Shown piece by piece: positions 43,831 to 52,573 of a stretch of DNA of 64,000 nucleotides (the stretch's first letter is position 1; every line of letters begins with the position of its first letter). Position numbers and translations under genes: made by a program. The stretch is from assembly GCF_000269805.1 (NCBI RefSeq), contig NZ_JH711481.1, positions 1,675,789 through 1,739,788 on the forward strand, read 5' to 3'. This stretch comes from Actinomyces massiliensis 4401292 (GTDB taxonomy: Bacteria; Actinomycetota; Actinomycetes; Actinomycetales; Actinomycetaceae). The notes under the pieces are model-generated. The model saw only the letters and a program-made list of their open reading frames with translations, was not told the origin of the DNA and ran no database searches.

Positions 43831-45933
43831 ATGTCCCAACCGGCAACAGATCGCGAGGTCCCGATCGCCTCCCCGGTGACGGGGAAGGTCATCGACCTGG
43901 CCGACGTCCCCGACCCCGTCTTCTCCTCCAAGGCAGTCGGCGACGGTCTCGGTGTCGAACCCGACGACGGAGCCATCGTCTCCCCGGTCGATGCAGAGGT
44001 CACCATGGTGGCCGGCACCGGGCACGCCATCGGGTTCAAGGCCGACTCCGGCCTGGAGGTCCTCGTCCATCTGGGCGTGGACACCGTGGAGCTGGAGGGC
44101 AAGCCCTTCAATCTCACCGTGAGCGTGGGCGACACCGTCAAGGCCGGGGACAAGCTCGGGACCATGGACCTGGAGGCCATCCGCGCCGCGGAGAAGGCCA
44201 CCACCGCCATCGTGGTCCTGACCAACACCATCACCCACCTGGAGTCCCTGTCCGTGGACACCGGTCAGGCCGAGGCCGGTGCCACCGTCGCCACCGCCAC
44301 GCTCAAGGGCGAGGACGACGATGCTTCCGCCGCCGGCGCCGGGGCCTCAGCGGTCGCGGAGGCCTCGGGTGACGGCGAGCGCACCGACGGGCTGACCGGC
44401 TTCGACGCCACCGCCGCCGACATCATCAAGAACATCGGCGGCCCCGACAACGTCCGCTCGGTGCTCCACTGCATCACCCGCGTGCGCTTCTACCTCAAGG
44501 ACGAGTCGATCGCCGACGACGCCGCCGTTGCCGGCACCGAGGGCGTCATCGACGTGGCCAAGGCCGGCGGCCAGTACCAGGTCGTCATCGGCCCCGAGGT
44601 CGAGGACGTCTACGAGGCCGTCGTCAAGCAGCTGCCCGGCACCTCTAAGGGCGATGCGGAGGGCGAGGTCGAGGAGGTCGAGAGGCCCACCACGCTCATA
44701 GGATGGGTCAAGTTCGGCTTCTCCTCGCTCATCGGCGTCATCACCGGATCCATGATCCCGATCGTCGGGATGCTGGCCGCCTCCGGAATCCTCAAGGGGC
44801 TGCTGGCCCTGCTCGTCCAGTTCAAGGTGGTGGCCGAGGCCTCGGACACCTACCAGATCATCGACGCCATGAGCTCGTCGATGTTCTACTTCCTGCCGAT
44901 CATCGTCGGCTTCACCGCCGCTCGGCGCCTGGGGTCGAACCCCATCGTCGTGGCCATTGTCGGCGGCGTGCTGTGCTACCCCTCCATCGTGGCCCTGTCC
45001 AACCCCGACCATATCGTCAAGGTCACTCAGGACGACGGCTCTGTGCAGTACACCGAGACCTACCACGTCATCGCACAGTTCGGGCAGACCGTCTTCAACG
45101 CCGACTTCTTCGGGATCCCGGTCACCCTGCCGCAGGGCAACGCCTACGCGTCCTCGATCTTCCCCATCATCGTAGGCGCTTGGCTGGCCGCCAAGATCGA
45201 GCCCTGGCTCAAGAAGGTCCTGCCCGCGGTCATCCGCCCCATCTTCGGCCCGCTCATTGAGATCTTCGTGGTCTCCGCCCTCATCCTGCTGGTCTTCGGC
45301 CCTGCGGTCATGTTCGTCTCGGGTGGCATCGCCTCGCTCATCAACGCGATTCTGGACTTCAACTACCCGATCGCGGGCTTGGTGATCGGCGGCTTCTACC
45401 AGTGCCTGGTCATCTTCGGCCTGCACTGGGCGGTCATCCCGCTCATCTCCTCCGAGCTGGCCTCGACCGGGAACTCGTACCTGAACGCCATCGTCTCGGC
45501 CACCATGATCGCCCAGGGCGGCGGCGCCCTGGCCGTGTGGATCAAGATCAAGAAAGCCCGTATCAAGAGCATGGCGGGCCCCGCCACCGTCTCCGCCTTC
45601 TGCGGCATCACCGAGCCCGCCATGTACGGTCTCAACCTCAAGTACGGCCGCATCTTCATCACGGCTTCGCTCGGCGGCGCCGTGGGCGGGCTGCTCACCG
45701 GTCTGTTCAATGTCAACATGTACGGGTTCACCGGCGCCTTCGTGGGCTTCCCCTCCTTCGTCAACCCCGACGGCATCGACTCGGGCTTCACCGGATACTG
45801 GATCGCCTCTGTTGCGGCCCTGGCGGTCTCCTTCGCCTGCACCTACTTCTTCGGTTTCAAGGAGGAGGACTTCGAGCAGGGCAGAACCGTCAAGAAGGTC
45901 CGGCTGGGCAAGCGCGAGCCCGCCGGTGCGTGA
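43831..45933 (+). CDS. treP: PTS EIIABC permease, trehalose/beta-glucoside type
   Basis: A 700-residue three-domain phosphotransferase permease in the order EIIA-EIIB-EIIC. EIIA (residues about 1-160) has His65 and the phospho-acceptor His80 (VLVHLGVDTVEL). EIIB (about 190-280) has phosphocysteine Cys214 (LHCITRVRF). EIIC (about 300-690) has about ten membrane segments and the motif FCGITEPAMYGLN. It would import and phosphorylate trehalose; an N-terminal EIIA of glucose type is less usual for TreP than a C-terminal one. ATG 43831 follows GAAAGGAA. It is 229 bp after treC and may have its own promoter; that gap contains a repeated CCATTCCTGA. Confidence 0.93.
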   Translation: MSQPATDREVPIASPVTGKVIDLADVPDPVFSSKAVGDGLGVEPDDGAIVSPVDAEVTMVAGTGHAIGFKADSGLEVLVHLGVDTVELEGKPFNLTVSVGDTVKAGDKLGTMDLEAIRAAEKATTAIVVLTNTITHLESLSVDTGQAEAGATVATATLKGEDDDASAAGAGASAVAEASGDGERTDGLTGFDATAADIIKNIGGPDNVRSVLHCITRVRFYLKDESIADDAAVAGTEGVIDVAKAGGQYQVVIGPEVEDVYEAVVKQLPGTSKGDAEGEVEEVERPTTLIGWVKFGFSSLIGVITGSMIPIVGMLAASGILKGLLALLVQFKVVAEASDTYQIIDAMSSSMFYFLPIIVGFTAARRLGSNPIVVAIVGGVLCYPSIVALSNPDHIVKVTQDDGSVQYTETYHVIAQFGQTVFNADFFGIPVTLPQGNAYASSIFPIIVGAWLAAKIEPWLKKVLPAVIRPIFGPLIEIFVVSALILLVFGPAVMFVSGGIASLINAILDFNYPIAGLVIGGFYQCLVIFGLHWAVIPLISSELASTGNSYLNAIVSATMIAQGGGALAVWIKIKKARIKSMAGPATVSAFCGITEPAMYGLNLKYGRIFITASLGGAVGGLLTGLFNVNMYGFTGAFVGFPSFVNPDGIDSGFTGYWIASVAALAVSFACTYFFGFKEEDFEQGRTVKKVRLGKREPAGA

Positions 45934-45977
45934 CTCCGGGAGGGGGCCGGTCGGACGGTAGGCGGCTCCCTCCCGCG

Positions 45978-46020
45978 CCCTCGTGCTCCTTCGGCCACTG
46001 CGGCCGGGGGAGCACGAGGG
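45978..46020. terminator. Bidirectional hairpin between treP and treR
   Basis: A perfect 12-bp stem (CCCTCGTGCTCC at 45978-45989, complement at 46009-46020) with an inner GGCC/GGCC pairing lies between the convergent PTS and GntR genes. Confidence 0.75.
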
Positions 46021-46049
46021 CGTCTGCGCCTCCCGGGCCCCGCGATCGC

Positions 46050-46775
46050 TCAGCGCTGGGCCGGCAGGCGCTGGGCGGTGGAGATGAAGCTGAAGGTCCG
46101 GGGCGCGTGATGGGAGCGGGTGTACTCGAAGGGGACCCCCGCCGAGTCGAAGGAGAAGGACTCGACAACGCCGACGCAGTTCTGCCCGCCCAGGTCCAGG
46201 TGGCGCAGGTCGTCGTCGTCGGCCGGCTCGATGGTGGCCAGGCGGGAGGAGGAGACGATGCTCACGTCGAGCTCGTTCTCCAGGTAGGCGTAGATGGAGG
46301 ACTCGGCCGCGTCCCGCGGTATCCGGGGGACGACCTCGGCGAGGAACATGTTGTGATCGACGATGGCGGGACGCCCGTCGAGGAGCCGCAGTCGCGTCAG
46401 GGAGAGCGCGCTCGCCCCCTCGGGCAGGCCGGACCGTTCCGCCAGGCCCGAATCGACGGTCACCGTGCGGGAGTCCAGCAGCCTGGTGCGCACCTCAATG
46501 CCCAGGCGCCGGCCAGCCTCGGCCAATGACTCGACGCCGGCCAGCAGGAAGTGGGACGCCCGGTACTGACGGAAGATGACCTGGATGCCCCGGCCCTGCA
46601 TCGCCTGGACGTACCCCTGGCTCGCCAGGTACTGGAGCGCCTTGCGCACCGTGTTGCGCGAGATCCCGAATTCGTCCGCCAGGGAGTTCTCCGAGGGGAG
46701 GAATGACAGGAAGGGGTACGTGCCCCGTTCGATCCCCGTGCGCAGTGCGGAGTAGATCTCCTCGTACTTCGCCAC
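46050..46775 (-). CDS. treR: GntR/HutC-family repressor of trehalose genes
   Basis: A 241-residue regulator. The N-terminal winged helix MAKYEEIYSALRTGIERGTYPFLSFLPSENSLADEFGISRNTVRKALQYLASQGYVQAMQGRGIQV is a standard GntR domain; the C-terminal UTRA effector domain has LTRLRLLDGRPAIVDHNMFL and GVPFEYTRSHHAPRTFSF. By analogy with TreR it would respond to trehalose 6-phosphate and control treC and treP, which lie next to it. A 16-bp dyad lies 50 bp upstream of its start. Confidence 0.9.
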   Translation of the reverse strand: MAKYEEIYSALRTGIERGTYPFLSFLPSENSLADEFGISRNTVRKALQYLASQGYVQAMQGRGIQVIFRQYRASHFLLAGVESLAEAGRRLGIEVRTRLLDSRTVTVDSGLAERSGLPEGASALSLTRLRLLDGRPAIVDHNMFLAEVVPRIPRDAAESSIYAYLENELDVSIVSSSRLATIEPADDDDLRHLDLGGQNCVGVVESFSFDSAGVPFEYTRSHHAPRTFSFISTAQRLPAQR

Positions 46776-46824
46776 GTGCCTCGCTCTCTCCCGCCCGGAT
46801 TCTCACCGAGCGACCAGTTGTCGG

Positions 46825-46840
46825 ACGACCGGTAGGTCGT
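46825..46840 (-). promoter_or_regulatory. Dyad upstream of treR
   Basis: ACGACC GGTA GGTCGT is a perfect 6-bp inverted repeat with a 4-bp centre, located between treR and the end of the sulfur operon. It could be an autoregulatory site. I found no identical copy before treC or treP. Confidence 0.4.
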
Positions 46841-46852
46841 TGGGGCTCAACC

Positions 46853-47620
46853 TTATCCTCTGAGGCGCTCAGGACGGGAGTGCTGACCGATGGCGGCCCG
46901 ATAGCGCCTGGCGACGAGCTCCGCGATCGCGGGATGATCGCCCAGGGGAGCGGAGACCACATCGGCGTCGGCGCTGTGCAAAGCGCGGGAGAAGCGCCCC
47001 TCCGCCAGGAGATAGGCGGCGACCGCGATGCTCCTGACGCCCCCGGCGCGCCAACGACGGATGGCCTCGCGCACGCCCGGCCGGGCCGCCGACAGGTAGG
47101 CCGGGCGCACCGGGACGCCGAGCAGCCGGGCCAGCTCCCGGGCAGCGGTTTCCACCTCGGCCACCGGCCCGCGGCGACGCGAACCGGCCGCGGCCAACAC
47201 CACGCCGTCGAGCTCCGTCAGATCCGCGCCCTCGCGCGCCAGTGCCTCCCGGAGGCGCTGCGCCGCTGCCTCCACGACGATGGGCTCCGGCCCCAGATGG
47301 GCGGTGATCGTCCCGGAGCCGTGCTCGCTCATGAGGCGCGGCAGATCGTGCTCGACGTGGTATCCCCCGCCCAGGAAGAAGGGCACGACGACGGGGTCGG
47401 CGTCTCCCGCCAGCGCCTCCGCCGCGCTCGGCCTCTGGAACTCCACCCAGCCATGGCGTACCTCCGTCCCGGGGAGCAGCTCGCCGACCCGCCCGGCCGT
47501 GCGCTCCAGCAGCGGCACGGCGCTGGAACGACGGGTGCCGTGGGCGACCAGGACGAGGGTGCGGGGCGCCGCCGTGGTGGAGGCGGGACCCGGAATCCGT
47601 GCGAGCACTTCGACGGCCAT
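46853..47620 (-). CDS. Sirohydrochlorin ferrochelatase-like protein (CbiX/SirB/CysY type)
   Basis: A 255-residue class II chelatase-type protein. Two repeats of the fold are visible: LVLVAHGTRRSSAVPLLERTAGRVGELLPG (first, with metal-binding His in AHGTR) and VVLAAAGSRRRGPVAEVETAARELARLLGV (second), plus PVVVPFFLGGGYHVEHDLPRLM with further His. It inserts metal into sirohydrochlorin; with sulfite reductase and cobA in the operon, iron insertion to make siroheme is the likely job. It is the last gene of the sulfur operon, 4 bp after the TauE gene. Confidence 0.88.
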   Translation of the reverse strand: MAVEVLARIPGPASTTAAPRTLVLVAHGTRRSSAVPLLERTAGRVGELLPGTEVRHGWVEFQRPSAAEALAGDADPVVVPFFLGGGYHVEHDLPRLMSEHGSGTITAHLGPEPIVVEAAAQRLREALAREGADLTELDGVVLAAAGSRRRGPVAEVETAARELARLLGVPVRPAYLSAARPGVREAIRRWRAGGVRSIAVAAYLLAEGRFSRALHSADADVVSAPLGDHPAIAELVARRYRAAIGQHSRPERLRG

Positions 47621-47624
47621 GGGG

Positions 47625-48653
47625 TCAGGCCGCCGGTGCCACGATGGAGCCCTCCAGGTCCTCCAGCGGTTCCGGCCTGCACGGGGACGGCTCCGCCGCC
47701 GCCGTCGAGGTCGGCCGGGGCGCACCGCGCCCCGAGGATCCCGAGAGCCCTGCGCGTCCTGAGCGTCCCGAGGTTGCGACCAGCAGCGCCCATACGGGCA
47801 CGAACGCCAGGAGGGCGATGGCGATGAGCGGTCCCGGGGCGTGCAGAGCGGACAGGACCGTGCGCGCATTGGTCAGCACGATGAGCCCGCCGACCGCGCT
47901 GCCGAGGATCCGCCCCGGCAGCCTCGACACCAGCCAGGCCGCGATCGGGGCCGCGACAAGACCGCCGGCCAGCAGTGCTCCCACGACCACGGGGCTGATT
48001 CCGGCCGTGCCCAGCCCTGCGAGGAATCCCGCCGAGGCGGCCAGGGCGACCATGAACTCGGAGGTGTCCACGCTGCCGATGACGGTGCGCGGTGCGGTGC
48101 GGCCGCGTGCCAGCAGCGTCGTGGTCGCCACCGGGCCCCAGCCGCCACCGCCGGTCGCGTCCACGAAACCGCCGACCAGACCCAGCAGGGCGAGGAACCG
48201 GACCGAGTGCGGACTGCGCCGGACGGTGGAGCCGGCCGGAGGGCGCACCGCGAAGCGGACCAGGACGTACAGCCCCAGTGCCAGCAGGAGGCTCGAGGCC
48301 ATGGGCGCGGCCGCCTCGGTGCTCAGATGCGACAGGACCACCGCGCCCAGGAGCGCGCCCGCCGCTCCCGGGAGGCCCAGGCGCGCCACGAGTCGCCAGT
48401 CGGTGTTGCCCAGCCGGTGGTGGGCCGTGCCCGAGATGAGTGTCGTGCCGATCTCGGACAGGTGGACGCTCGCGCTCGCCAGGGCGGGGCCGATCCCGAC
48501 CAGCAGGAGCAGCGAGGAGGAGGTGACGCCGTAGCCCATGCCGAGGGCGCCATCGACGAGCTGGGAGGCCAGGCCCACAAGGGCCAGGACGAGGAGCTTT
48601 CTCACGGGCTGATCCGATCTGTCTGTGCGGGTGCGGTGGGAGCGGGCGGTCAT
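47625..48653 (-). CDS. TauE/SafE-family membrane transporter, probable sulfate/sulfite permease (CysZ-like)
   Basis: A 342-residue membrane protein with about eight hydrophobic segments. Family motifs: LVDGALGMGYGVTSSSLLLLVGIGPALASASVHLSEIGTTLISG near the N-terminus and GGFVDATGGGGWGPVATTTLLARG in the middle, the two pseudo-symmetric halves. In the Corynebacterium cys operon a protein of this family (CysZ) is linked to sulfate uptake; no CysTWA or SulP transporter is seen here. The end is a Ser/Gly/Arg/Pro-rich tail. ATG 48653 overlaps the cobA stop; a GTG at 48605 is an alternative. Confidence 0.85.
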   Translation of the reverse strand: MTARSHRTRTDRSDQPVRKLLVLALVGLASQLVDGALGMGYGVTSSSLLLLVGIGPALASASVHLSEIGTTLISGTAHHRLGNTDWRLVARLGLPGAAGALLGAVVLSHLSTEAAAPMASSLLLALGLYVLVRFAVRPPAGSTVRRSPHSVRFLALLGLVGGFVDATGGGGWGPVATTTLLARGRTAPRTVIGSVDTSEFMVALAASAGFLAGLGTAGISPVVVGALLAGGLVAAPIAAWLVSRLPGRILGSAVGGLIVLTNARTVLSALHAPGPLIAIALLAFVPVWALLVATSGRSGRAGLSGSSGRGAPRPTSTAAAEPSPCRPEPLEDLEGSIVAPAA

Positions 48654-49426
48654 TCCCCGGGCACGAGCCGGTGCCTCCAGGCGGGGCTGACCGTGACGAC
48701 GTCGCCGAGGACGATGACCGCCGGGGCTCTGACCCCGACGGACTCGGCGACGTCGGGCAGACATCGCAGGCGTGTCGTCGTCACCCGCTGATCGGGCTGG
48801 TACCCGCGCTCGACGACGGCCGCCGGGGTCTCGGAATCGGCCCCGCGGTCGGTGAGGATGGCGGTGGAGCGGCGCAGGTGGTGCACGCCCATGAGCAGGA
48901 CCAGGGTGTGGTCGCGGCGCACCGGGACGGTGGCGATCAGATCCTCGTGGGCCGAGACGACCGAGAAGCCGCGGGCGAGCCCGCGATGCGTGAGCGGGAT
49001 CCCGGCCGCCGCGGGCACGGCCACCGCTGAGGTCACCCCGGGGACGACCTCGACTCTCACGCCGGCTGCACGGCAGGCCCGCGCCTCCTCGCCGCCGCGG
49101 CCGAGCACGTAGGGGTCGCCGCCTTTGAGGCGCACCACCCGCTGCCCGGCTTCGGCCCGCGCTACCAGGAGGGCATCGATCCCGTCCTGGGGGACCAGGT
49201 GGTTGCCGGGCCGCTTGGAGGCGTCGATCACCTCGGTGCCCGGGCTCAGGTCGTCCAGCAGGCCCCGCGGCGCCAGGCGGTCGGCGACGACGACGTCGGC
49301 GCGGGAGAGCAGCTCCATCCCGCGCACCGTGATGAGACCGGGCTCGCCCGGGCCCCCGCCCACGAGCGCGACCCAGCCTCCCGGCTCATCATCGAGGATG
49401 CCCTCCCGGGCGGCCGAGGCGCTCAT
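48650..49426 (-). CDS. cobA: Uroporphyrinogen-III C-methyltransferase
   Basis: A 258-residue SUMT enzyme. Motifs: WVALVGGGPGEPGLITVRGMELL (P-loop-like N-terminal site), VVRLKGGDPYVLGRGGEEA, VEVVPGVTSAVAVPAAAGIPLTHRG and RDHTLVLLMGVHHL. It methylates uroporphyrinogen III to precorrin-2, the first step of siroheme synthesis needed by sulfite reductase. The precorrin-2 dehydrogenase step is not encoded in this operon. It overlaps cysN and the TauE gene by 4 nt each. Confidence 0.94.
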   Translation of the reverse strand: MSASAAREGILDDEPGGWVALVGGGPGEPGLITVRGMELLSRADVVVADRLAPRGLLDDLSPGTEVIDASKRPGNHLVPQDGIDALLVARAEAGQRVVRLKGGDPYVLGRGGEEARACRAAGVRVEVVPGVTSAVAVPAAAGIPLTHRGLARGFSVVSAHEDLIATVPVRRDHTLVLLMGVHHLRRSTAILTDRGADSETPAAVVERGYQPDQRVTTTRLRCLPDVAESVGVRAPAVIVLGDVVTVSPAWRHRLVPGE

Positions 49427-50775
49427 ATTCCTGTCCGGACGCCCGCGTTGTGCTGCTCGGGATCCTCAGGGCCCTTGAGGGGAACGGGAATTCCGGGAGT
49501 TTCGAGGGCCTTGGGATCGCGGACCATGCCGGCCCCCAGGGTCCAGCCGTCCTGCGGATCGATGAGCAGGAAGGCGCCGTCGGCGCGTGACGTGGCGTAG
49601 TCGGCGGCGGGAAGCGGCTCGGCCAGCCGCAGGCGGAGGCGTCCGATGTCGTTCAGGGCGAGCTCGTCCGCGGGCGAGATCGCCAGGTCGTCCAGCTCCA
49701 GGACGCCCTCGATACCCGCCACGAGTGCCCGGACCGTGCGGGCGCCGTGCTTGACCAGGACCCGATCGCGCACGTGCAGGGGGCGCTCGGACAGCCAGGC
49801 AACGTGCGCCTCGACCTCGCGCACGAGCGGCGGGAAGCCGTGGCCCGCCGCGATGAGATCGCCGCGGGCGATGTCGATGTCGTCGGCCAGTTCCAGGGAC
49901 ACCGATTGCCCGGCCCGCGCCGCGGGGACGGGCTGCGCTCCCAGGTTGATGCCGGTCACCGTGGTCCGCCTGCCCGAGGGCAGGACGACGACGTCATCGC
50001 CGAGTTCCACCGCGCCGGCGCTGATCCGCCCGGCGTAGCCGCGGTAATCGGTCAGCCCCTCGGCGGCGGCGCTCTGCGGGCGGATGACCAGTTGAACGGG
50101 CAGGCGCAGGGCGCGATCGGCCTGAGTCGAGTCCGCGGGCATGGACTCCAGCAGCTCCAGGAGGGCGGGACCGTTGTAGAAGGGGGTGCGCCCCGAGCGC
50201 TCCACGACGTTGTCCCCTGCAAGCGCGGAGGTGGGCAGGACGTGCGCATCCGCGACCCCGAGCGCCGCAGCGACCCGTTCGATCTGCTCGGCCGTGCGCG
50301 CGTAGACCTCGGCGGAGAAATCGACCAGATCGATCTTGTTGACCGCGACCACAACATGGGGGACCTTCAGGAGCGCCGCCACCGCCAGATGGCGCCGGGT
50401 CTGCTCCACCACCCCGTGGCGGGCATCCACCAGCAGCACGACGGCGTCGGCCGTGGAGGCGCCGGTGACCGTGTTGCGCGTGTACTGCACGTGCCCGGGG
50501 CAGTCGGCCAGGATGAAGGAGCGCTGCGGGGTGGCGAAGTAGCGGTAGGCGACGTCGATGGTGATGCCCTGCTCGCGCTCGGCCCGCAGGCCGTCGGTGA
50601 GCAGCGCCAGGTCCGCGCCGGTCAGGCCCCGCTCCAGGCTGACCTGCTCGACGGCGGCCAGCTGATCGCGCAGAACGGCCTTGGAGTCGAACAGGAGACG
50701 GCCCACGAGGGTGGACTTGCCGTCATCGACGCTGCCGGCCGTGGCCAGGCGCAGCAGCGAGCCGGTGGTGGTCAT
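49423..50775 (-). CDS. cysN: Sulfate adenylyltransferase large subunit (GTPase)
   Basis: A 450-residue EF-Tu-like GTPase with ATAGSVDDGKSTLVGRLL (G1), DCPGHVQYTRNTVTGAS (G3) and VVAVNKIDLVDF (G4). Domains II and III follow (LPVQLVIRPQ ... TVTGINLGAQPVPAARAG). There is no fused APS kinase (CysC) domain, consistent with direct reduction of APS in actinobacteria. With CysD it makes APS from sulfate and ATP at the expense of GTP. Its ATG overlaps the final base of the cysD stop. Confidence 0.95.
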   Translation of the reverse strand: MTTTGSLLRLATAGSVDDGKSTLVGRLLFDSKAVLRDQLAAVEQVSLERGLTGADLALLTDGLRAEREQGITIDVAYRYFATPQRSFILADCPGHVQYTRNTVTGASTADAVVLLVDARHGVVEQTRRHLAVAALLKVPHVVVAVNKIDLVDFSAEVYARTAEQIERVAAALGVADAHVLPTSALAGDNVVERSGRTPFYNGPALLELLESMPADSTQADRALRLPVQLVIRPQSAAAEGLTDYRGYAGRISAGAVELGDDVVVLPSGRRTTVTGINLGAQPVPAARAGQSVSLELADDIDIARGDLIAAGHGFPPLVREVEAHVAWLSERPLHVRDRVLVKHGARTVRALVAGIEGVLELDDLAISPADELALNDIGRLRLRLAEPLPAADYATSRADGAFLLIDPQDGWTLGAGMVRDPKALETPGIPVPLKGPEDPEQHNAGVRTGI

Positions 50776-51755
50776 CAGAAGTACCCCTCCTTCTTGCGGT
50801 CCTCCATGGCGGCCTCGCTCAGGCGGTCGTCGGCGCGCGTGGCGCCCCGCTCGGTCAGGACGGAGGCCGCTACCTCGACGGCGATCTCGTGATTCGTGGC
50901 GGCGGCGGACTCCACCGCCCCGGTGCAGGACATGTCGCCCACGGTGCGGTACCGCACGGTCAGCGTGCGCACCTCCTCGTCGTCGCGCGGCCGGGTCACC
51001 GCACTGACCGGCAGCCACATGCCGTCGCGGGAGAAGACCTCCCGCTCGTGGGCGTAGTACAGGCTCGGCAGGACGATGTCCTCGCGCTCGATGTAGCGCC
51101 ACACGTCCAGCTCGGTCCAGTTCGACAGCGGGAAGACGCGTACATGCTCGCCCGGGGCGTGCCGGGGGTTGAACAGGTCCCACAGCTCGGGGCGCTGATT
51201 GCGCGGGTCCCACTGCCCGAACTCGTCGCGCAGCGAGACGATCCGCTCCTTGGCGCGCGCCTTGTCCTCATCGCGCCTCCCGCCGCCGAAGACCCCGTCG
51301 AAGCCCCCGGCCTCGATGGCGTCGAGCAGGGGCAGGGTCTGCAGGGGATTACGCGTGCCGTCGGCGCGTTCGCGCAGGCGCCCGTCGTCGATGTAGTCCT
51401 GGACGCCGGCGACGACCAGGCGCACTCCGAGGCGCTCGGCGGTGGCGTCCCGGTAGGCCAGTACCTCGGGGAAGTTGTGGCCGGTGTCCACGTGCAGCAG
51501 GGGGAAGGGGACGGGCGCCGGCCAGAAGGCCTTGGCGGCCAGGTGCAGCATGACCACCGAGTCCTTGCCTCCGGAGAAGAGCAGCACGGGGCGACGGCAC
51601 TCGGCGACGATCTCCCGGATCACGGCGATGCCCTCGGCCTCCAGAGCGTCGAGCTGGTCGAGGGGACGGATGCCCGGGCTCGCGCCGTCCCGGATGTCGT
51701 TCCGGGTGTCGTCCCGGATGGCGGGTGAGGACCCTGCGACGGTCGGGGCGCTCAT
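50775..51755 (-). CDS. cysD: Sulfate adenylyltransferase small subunit
   Basis: A 326-residue PP-loop ATPase-like protein with VLLFSGGKDSVVMLHLAAKAF, LLHVDTGHNFPEVLAYRD, FGGGRRDEDKARAKER and SNWTELDVWRYIERE. The C-terminus DDRLSEAAMEDRKKEGYF is the usual CysD ending. The first 30 residues (RDDTRNDIRDGASPG) are a low-complexity extension. It adenylates sulfate together with CysN. Overlaps cysH by 4 nt. Confidence 0.96.
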   Translation of the reverse strand: MSAPTVAGSSPAIRDDTRNDIRDGASPGIRPLDQLDALEAEGIAVIREIVAECRRPVLLFSGGKDSVVMLHLAAKAFWPAPVPFPLLHVDTGHNFPEVLAYRDATAERLGVRLVVAGVQDYIDDGRLRERADGTRNPLQTLPLLDAIEAGGFDGVFGGGRRDEDKARAKERIVSLRDEFGQWDPRNQRPELWDLFNPRHAPGEHVRVFPLSNWTELDVWRYIEREDIVLPSLYYAHEREVFSRDGMWLPVSAVTRPRDDEEVRTLTVRYRTVGDMSCTGAVESAAATNHEIAVEVAASVLTERGATRADDRLSEAAMEDRKKEGYF

Positions 51756-52573
51756 AGGTGGATCCCGCATTCGGTCTTGGTGAAGCCGGCCCAGCGCCCC
51801 GAGCGGGGGTCCTCGCCGGGGGCCACGCGGGCGGTGCAGGGCGCGCAGCCGATCGAGGGGTACCCGTCGGCCAGCAGCGGGTTGATGATGACGTCGTGCT
51901 CGGCGGCGTAGGCCAGCAGCTCCTCGAAGGTCCAGGCCGCCAACGGATTGATCTTGACGATCCGGTGCGTCTGGTCGAAGGTGACCAGCGGAGTGGCGGT
52001 GCGGGTGAGCGCATCCTCGCGGCGGACCCCGGTGGCCCAGACCTCGTACCCGGCCAGCGCGCGGGCCAGGGGCTCGACCTTGCGCAGGCGGCAGCACGCG
52101 CCCGGATCGCGTGCGTACAGGCGCGGCCCGAAGCGCTCGTCCTGCTCGGCCACGCTCAGCTCGGGAGTCACGTCGACGACGGTGACGTCCATGGTGGCGG
52201 CCACCGCGTCGCGGGTGCCCACGGTCTCCGTGAAGTGGTACCCGGTGTCCAGGAAGAGGACGTCGACGCCGGGCAGGACCCGGGAGACCACGTGCGGCAG
52301 GACGGCGTCGGCCATGGAGCAGGCCACCGCGAGCGTGCCCGGGAAGGTGCGGGCCGCCCAGGCGATGACCTCGGCGGCGGGGGCGTCGTCGCCGAGCTCG
52401 GCGACGCCCGCGGCGGCCAGGGCGCGCAGCTCGTCCTCGTCGCGCCTGGGGGCATCGGCCGGGCGCGGGGCGTTGGCGCCCCGGGCGGTGGCGCGCCCGA
52501 AGCGGTTGCGGGCGGCCCCGGCCGGCCCGGCGGGGTCGGCGCGATTCGGGGCAAGGGGGCTGATGACGGTCAT
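51752..52573 (-). CDS. cysH: Assimilatory APS (adenylylsulfate) reductase
   Basis: A 273-residue protein of the PAPS/APS reductase family. It has LAVACSMADAVLPHVVSRVLPGVDVLFLDTGYHFTET, the Cys-Cys pair in DPGACCRLRKVEPL, a second pair in IGCAPCTARVAPGEDPRSGRWAGF and the active-site Cys in KTECGIHL. The two Cys pairs ligate a [4Fe-4S] cluster that marks APS-specific enzymes, fitting the lack of APS kinase. ATG 52573 follows AGGAGG. An Ala/Pro/Arg-rich N-terminal segment precedes the domain. It reduces APS to sulfite for the reductase encoded upstream. Confidence 0.95.
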   Translation of the reverse strand: MTVISPLAPNRADPAGPAGAARNRFGRATARGANAPRPADAPRRDEDELRALAAAGVAELGDDAPAAEVIAWAARTFPGTLAVACSMADAVLPHVVSRVLPGVDVLFLDTGYHFTETVGTRDAVAATMDVTVVDVTPELSVAEQDERFGPRLYARDPGACCRLRKVEPLARALAGYEVWATGVRREDALTRTATPLVTFDQTHRIVKINPLAAWTFEELLAYAAEHDVIINPLLADGYPSIGCAPCTARVAPGEDPRSGRWAGFTKTECGIHL